A stretch of DNA of 64,000 nt from Thiocapsa bogorovii. Its GTDB lineage: Bacteria; Pseudomonadota; Gammaproteobacteria; Chromatiales; Chromatiaceae. A program made the position numbers and the translations under genes. Where the stretch lies: assembly GCF_021228795.1 (NCBI RefSeq), contig NZ_CP089309.1, positions 5,019,501 to 5,083,500 of the forward strand, read 5' to 3'. Below are positions 49,213 through 58,085 of the stretch, piece by piece. Position 1 is the stretch's first letter, and each line of letters starts with the position of its first letter. The notes beneath the pieces were generated by a model that worked only from the letters and a program-made list of their open reading frames with translations, searched no databases and had not been told where the DNA came from.

Positions 49213-50991
49213 ATGGATCTGACCCTCGCCCCCAATCCGCTGCACAACGCACCGCAGACCCTGAGCTTCGACAAGATCGCCACCCTGATCGGCGCGAACG
49301 GCTCAGGCAAATCGTGCATCTTGCAGAGCATCTTCGATACCAAGCTAGCGGGTACGGGTTTCGAAGCCCTCCGGGTGGTCTGCTTCTCCTCGGGCCAGAA
49401 CGAGAACTTCTCCCAGCGCTTCAGCCAATACTTGAGCCAGGAGCGACGCGCGGGCCGCTCGTTGAACTTGGCGTGCTTCTACTTTGACAAGTCCTGGTCG
49501 AAATTGCTGATCTTTCTCGCAACCTGCCTTCACTCCAGCGGAAAGGTCCGAGAGTTCCTGCGCGAAAACGACTATGTACAAGAGCAGCAGGTGACCCAGA
49601 CCAGCTCCGACGACACCAGCTCCCGCCTCACAATGAAGTTCAAAGTGGACAAAGGCTACGCCGAGCGCGTTCAAGCGGCCTTGAAGGCTGAGGAGCGAGG
49701 CGAAACAGACACCTTACGCAGTACCCCATACTTCCGATCCCTGGCCAGCTTCATCGAAAGCAATGTCGATCCGCACTACGATTTCGAATCCGCCCTGCGC
49801 AAACGTACCGTCGAATTGACCGCAGCGAAGCTGCTGACCGCATCCTACGTGTCCGCGCGTCCTGAGGATGACGAGGATGAGGAAGATCCGGCGCAGCAGA
49901 TCGAAGTCGACCCCACCGTCAGCTTCTTCACCCAAGCCGCAGACAACAACTACTTCATAGAACGGGGCGACTTGAAGCTCCAATTGCGTGACGGCCTTGA
50001 ACTGGACCAGCTCAGTGACGGCGAATACCAGCTTCTCTTTCTCTACGCACTCATCGACCTGTTCGATGGCGAGAACACCCTGTTTCTGTTGGACGAAGCC
50101 GACTCCCATCTGCACTACAAGAACATCGACCGCCTTTGGAAAATCCTGAAACAGATCAGGGGTAAAACAGTCACCACAACTCATCTGCTCGACTCGATCA
50201 CGGCCAACGAGTTTCACGCCATCAAGGTGGTCGAGAAGGGGCGCATTCGCGACGACGACAAGCTCAAACAGTTGATCGATCGACTTAGCATCCTCTCCCG
50301 TGCCACCTCGGTGGAGTACGAGGTCTGCGCCAAGATCCAGCACATGGCGCTGCTCGACGACTACAACGATTGGGACATCTTTCTGCGCCTTGCCGCGCGC
50401 AAAGGGCTGGATACTTCACGATTGAATAGCGTCTACGCTTTCAAGAAATCATCGAGCTATGCCAACGAAAACGAGTCTTTCGGCAAAGCAAAAATCCAGT
50501 GGACGGAGAGCTTGAGCAAGGTGGAGTGTGACCTGGCGACAACCCAGGTATTTCTGATCTGCGACCGGGACGAAGCCACCCTTGATATAGATCCGCAGTC
50601 CGGCGTAAAGGTCCGGGGACAGCAATATCGGGAGCAGATCAACGGCATCCACTGGCCCCAGGGGAGGAATGTTTCAGTTCATCTCCTCGCTTGGAAACGC
50701 CGCGAGATCAAGAACTACCTCCTCTCCCATACGGCGCTGGATCACCATGGCAAGCTGTGCGAGATCAATGGCCCCGGGCTGGCCCAGGCCGACCATCTGG
50801 CCGCCAACGACCCCGGCGACAACGGCGGCATCCGCCGTCTCGCCGTCAAGGACACCATCAATCCGTTGATCAACGGTCCTGATGGCCTGTGCCCGCTGAA
50901 GCTCCAAGCCTACATCGACCTGATCCCACCCCAAGAGATCAGCGAAGACATCGAAAACATGTACAACTTCATCGTTGGGAAGCTCTCTTAG
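49213..50991 (+). CDS. ABC-type ATPase with TOPRIM/DUF4435-like C-terminus inside a type I RM operon
   Basis: A 592-residue protein. The ATPase half has Walker A GANGSGKS (27-34), a long insertion, signature LSDGE (267-271), Walker B TLFLLDEADSHLH (289-301) and H-loop TTTHLL (His324). The C-terminal part resembles a TOPRIM/DUF4435 domain as in OLD-type nucleases and PARIS effectors: LLDDYNDWDIFL (380-391) where an EG..D motif is expected, FLICDRDEA (447-455) as the DxD motif, and KRREIKNYLL (495-504). The first acidic residue appears to be Asp rather than Glu. It is sandwiched between hsdR and hsdM with 3-base gaps, so co-expression is near certain. The domain call is from motifs only. Confidence 0.72.
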   Translation: MDLTLAPNPLHNAPQTLSFDKIATLIGANGSGKSCILQSIFDTKLAGTGFEALRVVCFSSGQNENFSQRFSQYLSQERRAGRSLNLACFYFDKSWSKLLIFLATCLHSSGKVREFLRENDYVQEQQVTQTSSDDTSSRLTMKFKVDKGYAERVQAALKAEERGETDTLRSTPYFRSLASFIESNVDPHYDFESALRKRTVELTAAKLLTASYVSARPEDDEDEEDPAQQIEVDPTVSFFTQAADNNYFIERGDLKLQLRDGLELDQLSDGEYQLLFLYALIDLFDGENTLFLLDEADSHLHYKNIDRLWKILKQIRGKTVTTTHLLDSITANEFHAIKVVEKGRIRDDDKLKQLIDRLSILSRATSVEYEVCAKIQHMALLDDYNDWDIFLRLAARKGLDTSRLNSVYAFKKSSSYANENESFGKAKIQWTESLSKVECDLATTQVFLICDRDEATLDIDPQSGVKVRGQQYREQINGIHWPQGRNVSVHLLAWKRREIKNYLLSHTALDHHGKLCEINGPGLAQADHLAANDPGDNGGIRRLAVKDTINPLINGPDGLCPLKLQAYIDLIPPQEISEDIENMYNFIVGKLS

Positions 50992-50994
50992 CCC

Positions 50995-52479
50995 ATGTCG
51001 CTCCAGCAAAAAATCGACCGCATCACCGACATCCTGCGCCGGGATGACGGCATCTCCGGGGCCATGCACTACACCGAGCAGACCTCCTGGATCCTGTTCC
51101 TCAAGTTCCTCGACGACTACGAGGCAGCGAAGGCGGACGAGGCCATTCTCTCCGGCGTCGACTACACCCCCGTGCTGGACGAGCGGCACCGCTGGGGCAG
51201 CTGGGCCTGCCCCAAGACCACCGACGGCAGACCGGATATCCAACGGGCGCGCACCGGCGATGACCTGCGTGAGTACGTCAACGGCGAGCTGTTCCCCTAT
51301 CTCAAGGCCTTCCGCAACACAGCCGGCTCGACCGTCGGCGCCGACCCCAACTCTTTCCGCTACAAGATCGGCGCCATCTTCGAATACCTGGACAACAAGA
51401 TCGCCTCCGGTCACACGTTGCGGGAGGTGCTGGACATCATCGACGGCCTCAACTTCCAGTCCGAGAGCGAGCTGTTCGAGCTGTCCCAGGTCTACGAGGG
51501 GCTGCTGCAAAACATGGGCGATGCCGGCGGTTATGCTGGGGAGTTCTACACACCGCGCCCGCTGATCCGCGCCATCGTCAAGGTCATCGATCCCCAACCG
51601 GGCCAGACCGTCTACGACGCCGCCGCCGGTTCCTGCGGCTTTCTCATCCAGGCCTTCGAGCATCTCAAGGCGAGGCGGGCCAAGCTCAGCACCAGCCAGT
51701 GGGACCAGATCCAGCAGCAGACCTTCTACGGCTACGAGAAGACCACGCTGGCCTATGTCATGGGCATGATGAACATGATCCTGCACGGCATCGAGTCGCC
51801 CAACCTCTACCGCCAGAACACCCTGACCCAGAACATCCGCGACATCCAGGAGAAGGACCGCTACGACATCATCCTCGCCAACCCGCCCTTCGGCGGCAAG
51901 GAAAAGGCCCAGATCCAGCAGAATTTCCCCATCCAAAGCAACGCCACCGAGTTGCTCTTTCTGCAGCACTTCATGAAGTCGCTCAGGATCGGAGGCAAGG
52001 CCGCCATCGTCGTGCCCGAGGGCGTGCTGTTCCAAACCAACACCGCTTTCGCCCAGGTGAAACAGGAGCTGTTGGAGCACTTCAACCTGCACACCATTCT
52101 CAGCCTGCCCGCCGGGGTGTTTCTGCCCTATTCGGGGGTCAAGACCAACGTCCTCTTCTTCGAGCGCCGCGGCGGCACCACCAAGATCTGGTTCTACGAG
52201 TGCGAGCCGGAGCAGAAGCTCACTAAGAACAAGCCCCTCACCGACGCCTACCTGGCCGAGTTCGTCGAGCTTTATGCCAAGCGCAGCACCACCGACCGCT
52301 CCTGGACCATGCCGGTGGACAAGCTGAAGGAAGACTACGACCTCTCCGCCGAGAACCCGGCTAAGAAGAACGACGTGGAGCACCTGCCACCGCGCAAGAT
52401 CCTGGAGCTGATTCAGGAGAAGGAGACGGCGGTGACCAACCTGCTGGGCGAGATCGACGAACTGCTGGGGGAGCGGTAG
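50995..52479 (+). CDS. hsdM: Type I restriction modification DNA methylase, M subunit
   Basis: N6-adenine methyltransferase subunit, 494 residues. The N-terminal HsdM helical domain begins LQQKIDRITDILRRDDGISGAMHYTEQTSWILFLKFLDDYE (in pieces). GEFYTPRPLIRAIVKVIDPQPGQTVYDAAAGSCGFL contains SAM motif I, and NPPF lies in IILANPPFGGK near residue 300. It is intact, in contrast to the deleted hsdM at 45988. Start ATG is three bases after the ATPase stop; hsdS follows after three bases. Confidence 0.96.
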   Translation: MSLQQKIDRITDILRRDDGISGAMHYTEQTSWILFLKFLDDYEAAKADEAILSGVDYTPVLDERHRWGSWACPKTTDGRPDIQRARTGDDLREYVNGELFPYLKAFRNTAGSTVGADPNSFRYKIGAIFEYLDNKIASGHTLREVLDIIDGLNFQSESELFELSQVYEGLLQNMGDAGGYAGEFYTPRPLIRAIVKVIDPQPGQTVYDAAAGSCGFLIQAFEHLKARRAKLSTSQWDQIQQQTFYGYEKTTLAYVMGMMNMILHGIESPNLYRQNTLTQNIRDIQEKDRYDIILANPPFGGKEKAQIQQNFPIQSNATELLFLQHFMKSLRIGGKAAIVVPEGVLFQTNTAFAQVKQELLEHFNLHTILSLPAGVFLPYSGVKTNVLFFERRGGTTKIWFYECEPEQKLTKNKPLTDAYLAEFVELYAKRSTTDRSWTMPVDKLKEDYDLSAENPAKKNDVEHLPPRKILELIQEKETAVTNLLGEIDELLGER

Positions 52480-52482
52480 GCG

Positions 52483-53715
52483 ATGGAGCAGCAGTTGTAT
52501 GAATTGCCGGAGGAGTGGATAACCAAGCCTATTGGGGAGATTGCCTCGCTGGTAACAAAAGGTTCTACACCTACCAGCTATGGGCATAAGTTTCAGAGTT
52601 CTGGCATCAACTTCGTAAAGATCGAAAACATTACTGACGGGAAAATTGATGCAGATAGTATTTCTAGCTTTATAACTGAAGAGGCCCATCAGTTTTTGAA
52701 GCGATCGCAGTTACAAGAAGGAGACCTCCTTTTTTCCATCGCCGGTTCTATTGGAACAAGTGCGTTAGTTGATGCCGCTATACTCCCCGCAAACACGAAT
52801 CAGGCATTGGCTCTGATACGGGGGTATGAGTCGGATGCTATCCCTGAATTTCTTCTATATGCGCTTCGTTCCGAGGTGTTGAACGAAACAAAAAATAAAA
52901 AGCGCGGGGGAGCATTGCAAAATATCTCTCTCACAGATATTAAAAACACAAAAATCCCCCTCCCGCCCCTCAACGAACAAGAACGCATCGTCGCCAAGCT
53001 CGACGCGCTCTTCACCCGCATCGACGCCGCCATCACCTACCTCCAGGAAACCCTCAAACTCTCCAAAGCGCTTTTTGCGAGTGCGTTGGATCGAGAATTT
53101 GCTGCCTTAGACGTTCGCTTCCAAATTGGTGACATTGCCTACGTTAAAGGAGGTAAACGGCTACCTAAGGGGGCGACGTTTCAAGATGACTCAACAGCAC
53201 ACCCATATATCAGGGTCGCTGACTTTCGGGATGATGGAACAATAGAGTTGTCCGGGCTGAAATACATCAGTGATGAGACCTATAAGTACATCAAGAATTA
53301 CACGATAAGTATCAAGGATTTGTATATCAGTATCGCTGGAACAATTGGAAAAACCGGTGTTGTCCCGGAGGAGCTTGATGGAGCTAATTTGACTGAAAAC
53401 GCGGCGAAAATTGTGTTCAAGAAGCAGGGGAATATTGATGTTCGATTCGTCTATTACTTTACTCTTTCTAATGATTTCTTAGAGCAAGCGGGCCTCGCCA
53501 CGAAAATTGTAGCGCAGCCGAAATTGGCGCTCACTCGTTTGTCGAAAATTGAAGTTCCTTTACCAGCCTTGAGAGAGCAGCGCCGTATCGTCAGTAGTCT
53601 CGACCTCCTTTCCGAACACACCCGCGCTCTCGAAGCCGAAACCAAGGAACGCCTCGACCAACTGGCCGCCCTCAAGTCTTCCCTGCTCGACGCCGCCTTC
53701 CGCGGTCAGCTATGA
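52483..53715 (+). CDS. hsdS: Type I restriction specificity subunit
   Basis: DNA-recognition subunit, 410 residues, with two target recognition domains (about 1-150 and 205-350). Each is followed by a conserved helical repeat: PLPPLNEQERIVAKLDALFTRID with LSKALFASALDREF, and PLPALREQRRIVSSLDLL with LKSSLLDAAFRGQL. The TRD-encoding parts are visibly AT-richer than the rest of the operon, the usual sign that these domains are exchanged by recombination. The recognition sequence cannot be read from the protein. Confidence 0.94.
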   Translation: MEQQLYELPEEWITKPIGEIASLVTKGSTPTSYGHKFQSSGINFVKIENITDGKIDADSISSFITEEAHQFLKRSQLQEGDLLFSIAGSIGTSALVDAAILPANTNQALALIRGYESDAIPEFLLYALRSEVLNETKNKKRGGALQNISLTDIKNTKIPLPPLNEQERIVAKLDALFTRIDAAITYLQETLKLSKALFASALDREFAALDVRFQIGDIAYVKGGKRLPKGATFQDDSTAHPYIRVADFRDDGTIELSGLKYISDETYKYIKNYTISIKDLYISIAGTIGKTGVVPEELDGANLTENAAKIVFKKQGNIDVRFVYYFTLSNDFLEQAGLATKIVAQPKLALTRLSKIEVPLPALREQRRIVSSLDLLSEHTRALEAETKERLDQLAALKSSLLDAAFRGQL

Positions 53716-53737
53716 CGGCCCAAGCCGGAGCCACGCC

Positions 53738-54763
53738 ATGAGCCAGGACCTGACCAACTCTGCCACCCAGCGCCAGAACATCCTCAACAACCCCTATGCG
53801 CTGCAAGAGATCGAGAAGGCCGCCCAGATCCGGGGGATCGCCTTCGAGGGGCGCAGTGTGGTGCTCAAGGAGCAGGTGGCCGCCTTCTTTGAGGTGACCG
53901 TGCGGACGGTGGAGAATTACCTGGCCCAGTTCGAGGAGGAACTCTCGCGCAACGGCTACGAGGTACTCAAGGGTAAGCGGCTGAAAGAATTCAAGTTAGC
54001 CCTGCAGGCGCAGGATGTTCCCGAAACAGATTTCGGGAACATCGCCAAGAGTCCTCAACTGGGGATCTTCGACTTCCGCGCCTTCCTCAACCTGGCGATG
54101 TTGATGGTGGAGAGCGAGCGGGCACGGCTGCTGCGCCAGGCGATCCTGGACATCGTCATCGATACCATCAACCAGCGCACCGGCGGGGGCACCAAGTACA
54201 TCAACCAGCGCGACGAGGACTTCGTGCACGCCTGGTTCCAGGAAGAGAGCTATCGGAAGCAGTTCACCGACGCCCTGCGCGATTACGTGGCGCTCGGCAA
54301 CTTCAAGTATCCCCTCTACACCGACAAGATCTACGTCAGCATCTTCCGCGAGAAGGCGCAGGCCTACCGCAAGGTCCTGAAGCTGCATGAAAAGGACAAG
54401 GTTCGGGACACCTTCTACTCGGAGATTCTAGATCTGGTGGCCTCGTATGAATGTGGCATCGGCGCCATGATCCGGGAGGAGGCGGAAACGAAAGGACATC
54501 CGCTGTCAGCCTGGGAAGTGGACGCCATCTTCGAGCGATTCGAGAAGCTGCCCCACTGGACGCCGCTGATCGAACGGGCGCGCAACAAGATGGCCAGCCG
54601 CGACCTAGCCTTCCGCGACGCCTTGCACAAACAGCTCGAAGAGTATGTGACGCCGCTGCAGCGGGACGAGTTCGAACGCTTCCTGGGCGAGAAGAGCAAG
54701 GAACTCGCCGAGCGCCTGGAAGAGGCCAAGGATGTGATGAAGCGCCTCAAGGAGCGTGAATGA
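53738..54763 (+). CDS. RhuM-like DNA-binding protein paired with Doc-type gene
   Basis: A 341-residue cytoplasmic protein. The N-terminal ~70 residues look like a helix-turn-helix region (LKEQVAAFFEVTVRTVENYLAQFEEEL), and the middle (DFRAFLNLAMLMVESERARLLRQAILDIVIDTINQRTGGGTKYINQRDEDF in pieces) matches the RhuM-type family, which is often located in mobile islands and beside Fic/Doc genes. The C-terminus is helical and charged. Its stop overlaps the Doc-type start by four bases. It may repress or neutralise the Doc-type protein; that is inference. Confidence 0.75.
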   Translation: MSQDLTNSATQRQNILNNPYALQEIEKAAQIRGIAFEGRSVVLKEQVAAFFEVTVRTVENYLAQFEEELSRNGYEVLKGKRLKEFKLALQAQDVPETDFGNIAKSPQLGIFDFRAFLNLAMLMVESERARLLRQAILDIVIDTINQRTGGGTKYINQRDEDFVHAWFQEESYRKQFTDALRDYVALGNFKYPLYTDKIYVSIFREKAQAYRKVLKLHEKDKVRDTFYSEILDLVASYECGIGAMIREEAETKGHPLSAWEVDAIFERFEKLPHWTPLIERARNKMASRDLAFRDALHKQLEEYVTPLQRDEFERFLGEKSKELAERLEEAKDVMKRLKERE

Positions 54764-55224
54764 GCACCTCGGTCATCTACCTGACCCTGGAGCAAGCCGT
54801 CGAGGTGCACCGCAAGACGGTGGAAGTGAGTGGCGGCGGCGCCATGGGGCACCTGGATCTCGGCAAACTGGATAGCGTGCTCACGCACATTCAGAACGAC
54901 GACTACTATCCCACCTTCGCCGACAAGCTCACCCACCTCTTCTTCGGCGCCTGCAAATTTCACAGCTTCCAAGACGGCAACAAGCGCGTCGCCATCACCC
55001 TCTGCGCCCAGATGTTGCTGTTCAACGGGTATCTCTACTGCTCCGACCGCTTCATCCGGGAGATGGAGAACATCAGCTACCACGTTGCCGCCGGTCGGAT
55101 CGACAAGGACCTACTGGGCGAGATCATCGCCGCTGTCTTGGATGACGAACTCGAAGCCGAATCCCTGAAGCTGAAAATTCTGAACGCGATTTCCGTCGAT
55201 CCCGACGATGGGCGATCGAACTGA
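54760..55224 (+). CDS. Doc/Fic-family protein (death-on-curing type)
   Basis: A 154-residue Fic-fold protein. The core motif is HSFQDGNKR (68-76), a variant of HPFxxGNxR with catalytic His68, and LTLEQAVEVHRKTVEVSGG plus GHLDLGKLDSVL at the N-terminus match the Doc branch, whose founder phosphorylates EF-Tu. No inhibitory alpha-helix motif is seen in the protein itself, so an antitoxin in trans is expected, with the upstream RhuM-like gene the obvious candidate. It is the last gene of the hsdR operon. Confidence 0.82.
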   Translation: MSTSVIYLTLEQAVEVHRKTVEVSGGGAMGHLDLGKLDSVLTHIQNDDYYPTFADKLTHLFFGACKFHSFQDGNKRVAITLCAQMLLFNGYLYCSDRFIREMENISYHVAAGRIDKDLLGEIIAAVLDDELEAESLKLKILNAISVDPDDGRSN

Positions 55225-55621
55225 TTGGACGAGCCTGTATCTCCCGTCAAGTCGCGCGCAAACAACGCAGCAAGCGCATCGCCAGGTTGTACGTTAGCGC
55301 TTCCGGGTGGCAAACGGCAGGCTCGACGCACGACATTCAGCCCCGCCATTGGCGGCGAATGCGGATCTTCCACCGCACGCCCACTGACTCGATTCGTGTC
55401 TTCCCCGTCGGTGTGCGCCGGCGCGAGATGGGCATAGCGCTTGCCGGCGACTCAAGAACTGTTAGGTGCACGTGCGGTCAGGGAGGGCAAGGCGGCGGGG
55501 ACCGAGTTCGTGCACGCCGCACCCAGGGGGAAGAGCCCAAGCTTTTCGATCCGACATCCTATCCAATGCCGCACGAACGGTTTTGTCTGTTGGCCGCGTG
55601 CCGCCGCCCCGATCGTCAACC
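55225..55621. other. Gap between convergent genes at the right edge of the defence island
   Basis: No gene is recognisable. I looked for a second copy of the tRNA-Pro 3' end as an attachment site and saw none. Confidence 0.4.
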
Positions 55622-57805
55622 TCACCCCTCCACCAACCGCTCCCGCAACCGCGTCAACCGCCCGGCCCCGGTCTGCTTCACCGCCGTGGCGAGCGCCTTG
55701 GGCTGGGCGATCAGAACCACCAGCCGCTTGCCGCGGGTCACCGCGGTGTAGAGCAGGTTGCGCTGCAGCAGGGTGTAATGCTGGGTCGCCAGCGGGATGA
55801 CCACGGCCGGGTACTCCGAGCCCTGGGCCTTGTGCACGCTGGTGGCGTAGGCGAGTGCGAGGGCGTCGAGCTCGCCGGTCTCGTAGGCGACGGGGCGCCC
55901 GTCGAAGTCGATGGTCAGGATCCCTTCGTCGAGATCGATCGTGCGGATCCGTCCGATGTCGCCGTTGAAGACCTCCTTGTCGTAGTCGTTCACCAACTGG
56001 ATGACCTTGTCGCCCGGGGCATAGGTCCAACCGAAGCGCTCGATGCGCGGCTGGGCATCGGGATTCAGCGCCGCCTGCAGGGCAACGTTGAGCGCACGCG
56101 CCCCGAGACCGCCGCGGTTCATCGGGGTCAGCACCTGGATATCGCGCACCGGATCCAGGCCGAAGCGCGCCGGGATGCGCTCGGTCACCACCCGCAGGAG
56201 CCGGTCATGAATCGCCTCCGGGGTATCGACCCGGATCAGATGAAAGTCGCTGTCTGGGCCGTCCGCGGCCGCTGCTTCGGGTTGGTATCCGGCATTGATG
56301 CGGTGGGCGTTGACGATGATCCGCGAGGCGGCGGCCTGGCGAAAGATCTCGGTCAGGCGCAGGGTCGGCAGGGTGGCGGAGGCGATCAAGTCGGCGAGCA
56401 CCGCGCCGGGTCCGACCGAGGGGAGCTGATCGACATCCCCGACCAGGAGCAGCGCCGCAAAGCTCGGCACGGCGCGCAGCAATTGGTTCATCAGCACGAT
56501 GTCGACCATCGAGGTCTCGTCGACCACCACCAGATCCGCCTCCAGCGGATGCTCGGCATCGCGTTTGAATCCCATCACCTGCGGGTCGAACTCGAGCAGC
56601 CGGTGGATGGTCTTGGCCTCCCGCCCGGTCGACTCGGAGAGCCGCTTGGCCGCGCGCCCGGTCGGGGCGCACAAGAGGACATCCACACCCTTGGCCGCGA
56701 GGATCCGCAGCAGGCTGTTGACCACCGTGGTCTTGCCCACGCCCGGACCGCCCGTGATGATGGCGACCTTCGCCTCGAGCACTGTCGCGACCGCGGCGCG
56801 CTGGGAGGCCGAGAGCACCTGCCCGGTGCGTGTCTCGACCCAGGGCAGGGCCTTCTCGGCGTCGATCGGACCCCAAGGCGGCGGATCCTGCGCGAGCCGG
56901 CGCAGATGACCGGCGACCCCGCGCTCGGCACGCTGCAGGGGCGCGAGGAATAAGGCCGGGCGCTCGGCGATCGTCTCGGCGACCAGGCGCTCATCGGCCA
57001 GCTCGGACTCGATCGCCGCCGCGATGATCGGGGCGGGGATCTCCAGCAGGCGCGCGGCCTGGGTACTCAGGTCATCCCGCCAAGCGGCGCAGTGGCCTTC
57101 GGTGGAGAGCTCCTGGAGCACATGCCGCACCCCCGCCTGCGCCCGAATCGGCGCATCGCGCGCGATGCCGAGGCGCTCGGCGATCGCATCGGCGGTTTTG
57201 AAGCCGATGCCCCAAATATCGAGTGCCAGGCGATAGGGATTCTCGCGGACCTTCTCGACCGCGGCGTCCCCGTAGGTCTTGTAGATGCGCACCGCGCGCG
57301 CCGTGCCGATCCCGTGGGACTGCAGAAACACCATGATCTCGCGGATCACCTTCTGCTCGGCCCACGCCGAGGTTACCCGCTGTTGGCGTTTGGGTCCGAT
57401 CCCCGGCAGTGCGAGCAACCGCTCCGGGGTCTCCTCGATGACGGTGAAGACGTCTTCGCCGAAGGCCGCAACCAGGGTGCGGGCAAAATGCGGTCCGATG
57501 CCCTTGACCATCCCCGAGCCGAGGTAGCGCTCGATCCCCTCCAGGCTGCGCGGCGGGACGATCCGCAGATTGGTCGCCTTGTACTGCAGCCCGTGCTGGC
57601 GGTCGTTGACCCAATGCCCCTCGGCTTCGAGATGCTCGCCGGGGGATACGCTGGCCGCGGAGCCGATCAGGGTGACCAGATCCCGCTGACCGCGCACCTG
57701 CACCCGCAGCACGCAGAAGCCGCTCTCGGGGCTGTGGTAGGTAACGCGCTCGACGGCACCGCTGAGCGGTTCGGTCGGGGCGGGCGATGCAGGCGGCGAG
57801 GTCAC
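55622..57805 (-). CDS. recD2: RecD2-type ATP-dependent DNA helicase
   Basis: A 5'-3' superfamily 1B helicase that works without RecBC; 727 residues. The N-terminal RecD2-specific region ([20 protein letters not shown]) is followed by helix-hairpin-helix segments near 100-110, 134-140 and 199-205, then the motor: Walker [10 protein letters not shown] (352-360), [21 protein letters not shown], and the C-terminal [20 protein letters not shown] role in DNA repair and oxidative stress tolerance is known for relatives. Confidence 0.94.
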   Translation of the reverse strand: MTSPPASPAPTEPLSGAVERVTYHSPESGFCVLRVQVRGQRDLVTLIGSAASVSPGEHLEAEGHWVNDRQHGLQYKATNLRIVPPRSLEGIERYLGSGMVKGIGPHFARTLVAAFGEDVFTVIEETPERLLALPGIGPKRQQRVTSAWAEQKVIREIMVFLQSHGIGTARAVRIYKTYGDAAVEKVRENPYRLALDIWGIGFKTADAIAERLGIARDAPIRAQAGVRHVLQELSTEGHCAAWRDDLSTQAARLLEIPAPIIAAAIESELADERLVAETIAERPALFLAPLQRAERGVAGHLRRLAQDPPPWGPIDAEKALPWVETRTGQVLSASQRAAVATVLEAKVAIITGGPGVGKTTVVNSLLRILAAKGVDVLLCAPTGRAAKRLSESTGREAKTIHRLLEFDPQVMGFKRDAEHPLEADLVVVDETSMVDIVLMNQLLRAVPSFAALLLVGDVDQLPSVGPGAVLADLIASATLPTLRLTEIFRQAAASRIIVNAHRINAGYQPEAAAADGPDSDFHLIRVDTPEAIHDRLLRVVTERIPARFGLDPVRDIQVLTPMNRGGLGARALNVALQAALNPDAQPRIERFGWTYAPGDKVIQLVNDYDKEVFNGDIGRIRTIDLDEGILTIDFDGRPVAYETGELDALALAYATSVHKAQGSEYPAVVIPLATQHYTLLQRNLLYTAVTRGKRLVVLIAQPKALATAVKQTGAGRLTRLRERLVEG

Positions 57806-58085
57806 GTGTCCCGACTCTCAAAGGAAGCGCTCAAGTGAGCAGGGTATACATCCGTTCGCGACGGCGGCGGTACCACTTGTTGCCGGCGGCGTTTGCCCTC
57901 TCGGTCCACCCCGCTCTTGAGCCGGTAGCGATCAGTCCGTATAAGTACCGGAGCGAAGCGATTCCATCTCGGGCCTCGACCGCGGCCTCTCTTGACCGCG
58001 ACGGTACTCGATTCTCACCTGCACGAATTCCTCGGCGCTGCTCAGCGAGAGGAATCGACACGAATCCGTGAAGAGGAAGGCAGCC

